Shown: piece after piece, positions 6,490-11,680 of the stretch
How the letters are laid out: every line of letters starts with the position of its first letter
Numbering within the stretch: the stretch's first letter is position 1
NCBI GenBank assembly: GCA_030431355.1
Contig: JAUIJG010000153.1
Span: forward strand, 1-11,680
Direction of reading: 5' to 3'
DNA: 11,680 nt
Source of the DNA: a bacterium
GTDB lineage: Bacteria; Cyanobacteriota; Vampirovibrionia; Obscuribacterales; Obscuribacteraceae
Made by a program: the position numbers and the translations under genes
Notes under the pieces: model-generated
Database searches by the model: none
Seen by the model: only the letters and a program-made list of their open reading frames with translations
Told to the model about the DNA's origin: nothing

Positions 6490-8589
6490 ATGGAGAATTT
6501 CTACATACTGGTAAGTGGCGCCTCTTTGATTTTGACAATCTTTCTAATTGTCATAGTCCGGCAGCGCTTCGAGTATGAACGGGTTCAAAGAGAAGCCCTA
6601 TTGGAAGAGATAAAAGGGCTAATCGGCAGCGATAACCGAAGCGCCAGCGATAACGCCAGAACTATAGGCACCATCGAAAGAATTTTTGAGAATCACAAAA
6701 AGAGCGTGGAAGAACAGGTCAAGCTGCTCAGCACTGAAAGCATAAAAGCCATTAACGACAGCCACGCCAATCTTCCGGTTCAGAAAAGTCTCAACCAGAG
6801 CGATACGGATATCGTAAAGGAGCTTGAACCTCTGATCAACTCACTCAAGAGCGAATCCAGCTCTCTGCCACCAGAACTGGTGGAAGAGACTAGAAAGATC
6901 AGAGTTCAGTTGGAGGAGCTTAAAGCAAAGTTCGAAGAGATGTCCGCGGTGGACAAATTCGTCGGACTTCTCGACGATGATGAAGAGAAAAAGAGTGCTT
7001 TGATTTCTGCCATTCGACGCCTGGGCAATGACGAAGTGGCCATTAGATTGGCCGTTGCCTATCCAAGCGCCGGTGCCACCTCCATACTTCAAGATATTGC
7101 CATAAGCGGCAAAGGCAACGAGCTTGTCGGCTGGGCCTTAGAAGGCATAGCCAACAGCCATAGAGCGGCAGGGAAGCTAGATGAAGCAGAGATTTATTAC
7201 AAACAATCTCTGGTTGCCCTGGAGAACTCTCTGGGAGAAGTGCACGAAGACACAGCAGATATTCTGGAGGCACTCTCCCAAATCGCTCTAAAACAGGGAA
7301 GACCGATTGAAGCAGAGGAGTATCTTGAGAAGTCCAATTCCATAAGGAATCAACTCCACGGCTCAGAGACCACCGAAGTGGCCGAATCTTCCATTAAACT
7401 GGCTGATCTGTATATGGAGCAGGGTAAATTTCAAGAAGCAAAGCCACTCTATGAAAGAGCCCTTGAGATTTCCAGAAAGACCCTGGGCAGCGAACATGAA
7501 CAGTGCTTTCAACTCCTCAATAAGCTAGCCGATCTGACAATCTCCACCGAACAGCCGGTGGAGACCGCCAGGTTTTATGAGCAGATGGCCGAATTGCAAA
7601 CCGGCAAAGAGCTGCATAAGACTCTTGTACATCTGATACCGGTATATGAAGCGACTCTGAACTGGGATGGTCTGGAATCTCTCTACAAAAGGCTTATAGA
7701 CCTCTGTGAACACAAAGAGACTAAAAACGAGCTGAACAAGTCCGAACATATGCGCTCCCTGGCCAGGGTTCTTGTTAGAAAAGACAACAAAATTGAAGCG
7801 ACCACGGTCTACAAAGAAGTCCTCGAAGACTATGAAAGCTATCTTGGTCCTGAACACGAAGATGTTCTGGGAGTAGTTGACGAGCTGTCCGACTTGCTCA
7901 TAGAGCAAGGCTACCTAACCGTGGCCGCACCATATGTAATGCGGACTTTTAAGAAGACCCTGGCTGACACGGAATCAGATAAGTTCCGGAGATTGCTTGG
8001 CAAAATCAAGCTCCTGGCCGAGCGCCTCGTGGAGAAAAACGAGTTTGATGTGGCAGAAGATCTGTATCAGCAGTGCCTCACCTCCATGGAAAAGTTAAAG
8101 AATCCTCCTAAAAAAGCGATTATCGGTTTACTCAGAAAAATAGGGGCTCTCCTGGCTAGAATGGAAGACTACGAAAAGTCAGAAGCAGCCATGAAAAGAG
8201 CAATTCGTATAACAGAATTACTCTTCGATGAAGACCATCCTGAAACCTTGATTCTTTTAATGCAACTCAGCCACCTGCTCATGAAAGGCGGCAAATATGA
8301 TGAAGCGGAGAACACATGCAAACGTGTTCTAGAGATGCGGTACAAAATTTTAGGAAATGAGCATGCCGACATCATCGAGACCCTGGTGGAGCTGGCCAAA
8401 ATCTGCAAGCTCCAGAATAACGAGACCGAAGCCGAGATTTACGAAGAGAGCGCCCTTGAGATGGCTAGAAGTTTGTACGGAGAACCTTCCGGCGAATTCA
8501 AAGAGATCAAAGATAATATCGGCAGCAATGGAACTGCTAGCGGTATCACCGGAACTTCCAACGGTCTTAAACAAGAATCAAGTAAATAA
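6490..8589 (+). CDS. Membrane-anchored coiled-coil and TPR protein (kinesin-light-chain type)
   Basis: A 699-residue probable scaffold. An N-terminal hydrophobic helix (about residues 5-23, followed by RQR) is most likely a signal anchor leaving the bulk in the cytoplasm. Residues about 25-155 are charged and helical, probably coiled coil. From about 212 to 663 come roughly ten TPR units of the 42-residue kinesin-light-chain type. Clear ones are at 214-247, 256-289, 298-331, 588-621 and 631-663, with G-x-x-x-EAE-x-x-Y/L and LG-x-x-H-x-x motifs (for example TLGSEHE at 331-337, YLGPEHED at 451-458, ILGNEHAD at 620-627). The C-terminus is Ser/Gly/Thr-rich. TPR arrays bind partner proteins; no catalytic motif is seen. 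The ATG lies one base after the Hpt stop with no recognisable Shine-Dalgarno, so translational coupling is expected. Its position between the phosphorelay genes and two membrane kinases suggests a linking scaffold (inference). A role in peptide binding or secretion is an alternative. Confidence 0.88.
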   Translation: MENFYILVSGASLILTIFLIVIVRQRFEYERVQREALLEEIKGLIGSDNRSASDNARTIGTIERIFENHKKSVEEQVKLLSTESIKAINDSHANLPVQKSLNQSDTDIVKELEPLINSLKSESSSLPPELVEETRKIRVQLEELKAKFEEMSAVDKFVGLLDDDEEKKSALISAIRRLGNDEVAIRLAVAYPSAGATSILQDIAISGKGNELVGWALEGIANSHRAAGKLDEAEIYYKQSLVALENSLGEVHEDTADILEALSQIALKQGRPIEAEEYLEKSNSIRNQLHGSETTEVAESSIKLADLYMEQGKFQEAKPLYERALEISRKTLGSEHEQCFQLLNKLADLTISTEQPVETARFYEQMAELQTGKELHKTLVHLIPVYEATLNWDGLESLYKRLIDLCEHKETKNELNKSEHMRSLARVLVRKDNKIEATTVYKEVLEDYESYLGPEHEDVLGVVDELSDLLIEQGYLTVAAPYVMRTFKKTLADTESDKFRRLLGKIKLLAERLVEKNEFDVAEDLYQQCLTSMEKLKNPPKKAIIGLLRKIGALLARMEDYEKSEAAMKRAIRITELLFDEDHPETLILLMQLSHLLMKGGKYDEAENTCKRVLEMRYKILGNEHADIIETLVELAKICKLQNNETEAEIYEESALEMARSLYGEPSGEFKEIKDNIGSNGTASGITGTSNGLKQESSK

Positions 8590-8610
8590 GAGAACTCAGG
8601 TGAATTACAA

Positions 8611-10032
8611 ATGGCGGAACTTCATCTAAGCGTAGTATACAAGAAGAAACAGATGAAGCCGCTCCTCTGGATTGCTTATGCGGTCTTTCCGATCTGGTCG
8701 GTGATAGCCCCGGCTACTCTGGCAATACTTATTGTGTTCATCATCCAGTACCAGCCTGCCATTCCCCCCTGGCTGACATTGTCTCTTTTGCTCACCTTGT
8801 TTTTCACCTTCCTGTTCGGACTTCTATACTCCGCCTTCGCCGAAGACAAGAGCATTCACATAACCAAAGAAGGAATGTCTTTTCCCCTGTTCCTTCTCAG
8901 GCATTTGAAATTCAAACGCCATCGGAACTGGGACGAGCTCTCGGAAGCGGAGCTGATTGAAACATCACAGGACACATATCTGAAGCTCACTTTCAAACCG
9001 GATAGCAGCGTTGTTCTATCCCTCAGCTCATTTGACAAGCAACAACTGGAAGAGATGCTTCTCGCCATAGAGCTATGGGGGAAAAAGTGCACTCGCAGTG
9101 ATCGGTTGATCCAATACCAGAGAGAGCTACAAAGCTCCAACACCGACACTTTGAAGATAGGCTACACCCAGATGTGGGAAGAAGAGCTGGCTAGACGTTT
9201 TCATGCCACCACTTTCATCCCTCTGGAACCAGGCACAAAATTAAAAGACGGCAGCCTGGTTGTGGAGAAACAGTTGGCTTTTGGTGGGCTCTCGGCTATC
9301 TATTTGGTGCAAAAAGACGGACAAGATCTTTTCATTCTCAAAGAGGCTGTGGTGCCCGAAGACGTGGATGAAGAGAATAGAAAAACCGCCGAGGAGTATA
9401 TCCTGAGAGAGTCTAAGATGCTCTTCTCGCTCTCCCATCCATCCATCGCCAGCGTGGTCGATTATTTCGTGGAGAATGACAGGAACTATCTCCTTCTCGA
9501 CTATATTCATGGTCAGGACCTGAGACAGCTTGTTGTGCAAAATGGTATACAAACGGAAAGAATAGTGGTGAAGTGGATCAGGCAGATAGCAGAAGCCCTT
9601 CTCTATCTTCATAGTCAAAGTCCACCGGTTATTCACAGGGATATGACCCCGGACAACATTCTATTGAGAGAGAATGGGGACATCGTCATCATCGACTTCG
9701 GAGCTGCCAACGAATTTGTCGGCACCGCCACCGGTACTCTCATCGGCAAACAAGCCTATATAGCCCCGGAACAGTTGAGAGGCAAAGCATCTCCAGTAAG
9801 CGACCTCTATGCCCTGGGGGGCACGATGTACTACCTTCTCACCGGCCGAGATCCTGTTCCCCTCTCCCAACCGGAATTAAAATCAATCCTGCCGGAAGCC
9901 CATCAATCTATTTGTGATCTGATCAAGCAGCTAACCGAATTCGAAAAAGAAGATCGCACCCAGAGCGCGGAGGCGCTTCTAGCAGCTCTGGATGAAATTG
10001 ATTCAGAATTAAAGTCCGGCACCACTCCATAG
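8611..10032 (+). CDS. Membrane Ser/Thr protein kinase (Hanks type) with N-terminal PH-like segment
   Basis: A 473-residue eukaryote-like kinase. Two membrane helices (about 19-46 and 53-75) are followed by a small beta-rich segment (79-157) resembling bacterial PH-like domains, a linker with YTQMW (185-189), and the kinase domain (about 213-465). Catalytic residues are present: VAIK-equivalent K244, alpha-C E267, H342-R343-D344 with N349 (HRDMTPDN), D362-F363-G364, A385-P386-E387, D398 and R449, so it should be active. The glycine-rich loop reads LAFGGLSAIYLV, with Ala in place of the first Gly. Unlike PknB-type kinases, the membrane part precedes the kinase domain and no extracellular PASTA-like sensor exists; almost nothing lies outside the membrane. 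The ATG at 8611 has AGGTGA at 8598-8603 and starts 21 bases after the TPR gene. Substrates are unknown; neighbouring receivers or the TPR protein are guesses. Confidence 0.92.
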   Translation: MAELHLSVVYKKKQMKPLLWIAYAVFPIWSVIAPATLAILIVFIIQYQPAIPPWLTLSLLLTLFFTFLFGLLYSAFAEDKSIHITKEGMSFPLFLLRHLKFKRHRNWDELSEAELIETSQDTYLKLTFKPDSSVVLSLSSFDKQQLEEMLLAIELWGKKCTRSDRLIQYQRELQSSNTDTLKIGYTQMWEEELARRFHATTFIPLEPGTKLKDGSLVVEKQLAFGGLSAIYLVQKDGQDLFILKEAVVPEDVDEENRKTAEEYILRESKMLFSLSHPSIASVVDYFVENDRNYLLLDYIHGQDLRQLVVQNGIQTERIVVKWIRQIAEALLYLHSQSPPVIHRDMTPDNILLRENGDIVIIDFGAANEFVGTATGTLIGKQAYIAPEQLRGKASPVSDLYALGGTMYYLLTGRDPVPLSQPELKSILPEAHQSICDLIKQLTEFEKEDRTQSAEALLAALDEIDSELKSGTTP

Positions 10033-10055
10033 ATCAGATTGGACTTACCAGCGAA

Positions 10056-11680
10056 ATGAAAGAAGAAAACATCGAAGAGATAAAATTGAGCGCTAAACTT
10101 GAGGAGAAAGAAGCCACTCCGGTCCTCAAAGAAACTCCTGGAGAGGATAGCAAAGCGCACAATCAACTCAGTCTGGTGGAGAATGAAGAACCTGAGAAAG
10201 AGATAGAAAACTCCAGCAATTCAGAGGAGAGCCTATCTATTCCCCCGGAAGAAGCACCCGCCAAGAAACTGCTCGACAAGTATAATTTGCCAGGACTACT
10301 GGTACCACTGGTGGCGACGCTTCTGTTCCTTTTATCCTTTCTAGATATGGGAGTGATTGGCTCGGTTAGTTTGGCCCTTTCTATGTTCCTTGCGGCGGGT
10401 TCCTGGGGCTGGTCGAGCATTAAGTATCAAAAAATAGCATACGAGGCATTTCCGGAAGACAGCAGAAAACACCTTCTGGCACCAAAAGCGCTCACCTCCT
10501 TCAGATTTCTCTATGGCTCAATTGTAATCATGTTTGTCACTTGCATATTGCCGCGCACCAGGATAGATATGGTGCCCTGGATTCCGGAATGGATCAATTT
10601 AGGACTCTATACTCTTCTCTTTTTCTGGATAACGTTTGAAATGTTCTGGTATATGAGCATGCAAAGTTTTATAGCGGCAATGAAAGCGAAGCCGAATAGG
10701 CCACCGCAACTGACAAAGTCAATATTTTCAAGCCTGGGTTATTTCTTCTCCAGCACCCTGGGCGCAACCTTTTACCCTCTGCTAATTCCTTTTTTCGCGA
10801 GCGGTATCAGGAACAGTTTCACTGAAATCCTGGCAAAAGACTATACGGTTATAGCATCAGTAGAAGACAAAAACAAAAAGGTGATTCGCTATCGTCGCTT
10901 CGCCACCATAGAGAAGTGGCTATCCCAGAGATTTACGAGCGGAAAGAAAGACAAGAATCGCAAACTGAAGTTTGCTGTCGCCTTCTTGTTGGCGCCCCTG
11001 TTAATAGGACTGGGTTTCTATGGCAGCTTCCAGATCTGGGGAATGCTATCGGATTTGATAAGTCAGATATTTCCAAGCGGTCCTGAAAATGGTCCGCTGC
11101 CACCAACAGCAACGGGCAATTTCGGGGTAATTTCAAGCTTCTTGATCTTTTCAGGAGTTAGTCTGTGGACAATGCTCATGGTCTACTTTATGAGCCCTAA
11201 CTACCTCGAATTCTCTAAGAAAGGCATAAAGTTTCTTAGAAAGTCAGAGACTCTTATTAAAGAGCTCAGCTTCCTTGCCTGGGAACAGATCGAAAAGATC
11301 ACCATCGAAAACGAAGGGAAATCCACCGGAGGCAGTGATAGCGTGCTTCACTTCCACAAGAAATACGGAAGCAAGCCTCTTAAACTAAACCTGAACTCCA
11401 TTCCGACTATTGAAGAGAGACAGGACATTCTCACCGCCATCGAAAAATTCGCCCCCGGAATCCAGAGATCATCGGACGTGATGCTAGCCCTCCAGCTTCC
11501 GGCAGAGCATAGCTACACAGAACTCTGGCTCCAAGCCCTGGCAGCCCCGCCCAAAAGAGAGAAGTTGCAGCCGCTGACAGCCGGACTGAGCCTTCGTGAT
11601 GGTCGTTACGAAGTTATCAGGAAGCTAGGAGCCGGGGGACAGGGATTTGCTTATCTTGCAAAAGACACCAATAGCGATGA
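10056..11680 (+). CDS. Second membrane Ser/Thr protein kinase, paralogue of the preceding gene (3'-partial)
   Basis: The frame from ATG 10056 stays open to the right edge (541 residues and part of a codon), so the gene is cut by the window. It starts 23 bases after the previous stop with no strong Shine-Dalgarno. In order: an acidic disordered N-terminus (1-70); hydrophobic helices at about 79-97, 100-121, 149-167, 181-203, 225-248, 304-328 and 353-378 (six or seven membrane spans); a PH-like segment (382-467) similar in pattern to that of the upstream kinase; a linker with YTELW (487-491); and the beginning of a kinase domain with an intact glycine-rich loop (LGAGGQGFAYLA, 524-535). The catalytic residues lie beyond the window. 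The order membrane-PH-like-linker-kinase and the SLRDGRYEV/SLVVEK entry match the upstream kinase, indicating tandem duplication and divergence with extra membrane helices in this copy. Confidence 0.88.
   Translation, partial: MKEENIEEIKLSAKLEEKEATPVLKETPGEDSKAHNQLSLVENEEPEKEIENSSNSEESLSIPPEEAPAKKLLDKYNLPGLLVPLVATLLFLLSFLDMGVIGSVSLALSMFLAAGSWGWSSIKYQKIAYEAFPEDSRKHLLAPKALTSFRFLYGSIVIMFVTCILPRTRIDMVPWIPEWINLGLYTLLFFWITFEMFWYMSMQSFIAAMKAKPNRPPQLTKSIFSSLGYFFSSTLGATFYPLLIPFFASGIRNSFTEILAKDYTVIASVEDKNKKVIRYRRFATIEKWLSQRFTSGKKDKNRKLKFAVAFLLAPLLIGLGFYGSFQIWGMLSDLISQIFPSGPENGPLPPTATGNFGVISSFLIFSGVSLWTMLMVYFMSPNYLEFSKKGIKFLRKSETLIKELSFLAWEQIEKITIENEGKSTGGSDSVLHFHKKYGSKPLKLNLNSIPTIEERQDILTAIEKFAPGIQRSSDVMLALQLPAEHSYTELWLQALAAPPKREKLQPLTAGLSLRDGRYEVIRKLGAGGQGFAYLAKDTNSD

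Noticed and set aside
8357..8629. 90-codon open frame on the + strand in another frame
   Set aside because: Lies inside the TPR coding region and overlaps the kinase start; the TPR frame continues with clear repeats to 8589.
9220..9310. First kinase as a pseudokinase because of its altered glycine loop
   Set aside because: Only the first Gly is Ala; Lys244, Glu267, HRD, Asn349, DFG and APE are all intact.

Overview
The window is a dense run of eight genes, all on the + strand, with no RNA gene, mobile element, CRISPR array or origin that I can see. Base composition is close to balanced. The mix of a chemosensory cluster, kinesin-light-chain-type TPR proteins and membrane-bound eukaryote-like Ser/Thr kinases resembles non-photosynthetic relatives of cyanobacteria (Obscuribacterales/'Melainabacteria'). 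That assignment is inference from family content and style; other large-genome environmental bacteria are possible.

Region 1 (1-3392) is a chemosensory module. It holds the 3' part of a hybrid CheA (HATPase, CheW-like and receiver domains; the N-terminal His domain lies off the left edge), then a complete CheB methylesterase. A single-receiver regulator overlaps cheB by 4 bases. The genes are almost contiguous and look like one operon. No cheR, cheW or chemoreceptor gene is in view; they may lie upstream.

Region 2 (3393-3565) is the only sizeable gap. It holds an AT-rich stretch that could be a promoter and a perfect 7-bp inverted repeat.

Region 3 (3566-8589) starts with an unusual 848-residue protein: a PAS domain, about 250 residues of extremely acidic sequence, a short basic patch, an intact receiver and a C-terminal Hpt-like domain whose phosphoacceptor His is replaced by Asn. 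It has no histidine kinase catalytic domain. The next gene encodes a small stand-alone Hpt protein with the His intact, followed by a membrane-anchored coiled-coil/TPR protein.

Region 4 (8611-11680) holds two consecutive membrane Ser/Thr kinases. They share a layout of N-terminal membrane helices, a small beta-rich PH-like segment, a conserved YTxxW linker and a kinase domain. The second runs off the right edge just after its glycine-rich loop and was identified by translating directly to the window end.

Working model (inference): CheA supplies phosphate to several receivers, including the PAS-acidic hybrid. The free Hpt protein replaces the dead Hpt domain in a relay. The TPR protein and the two kinases form a membrane-associated output or parallel arm encoded in the same transcription unit. 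The degenerate/intact Hpt pair and the placement of His-Asp and Ser/Thr signalling in one gene run are the most interesting points.
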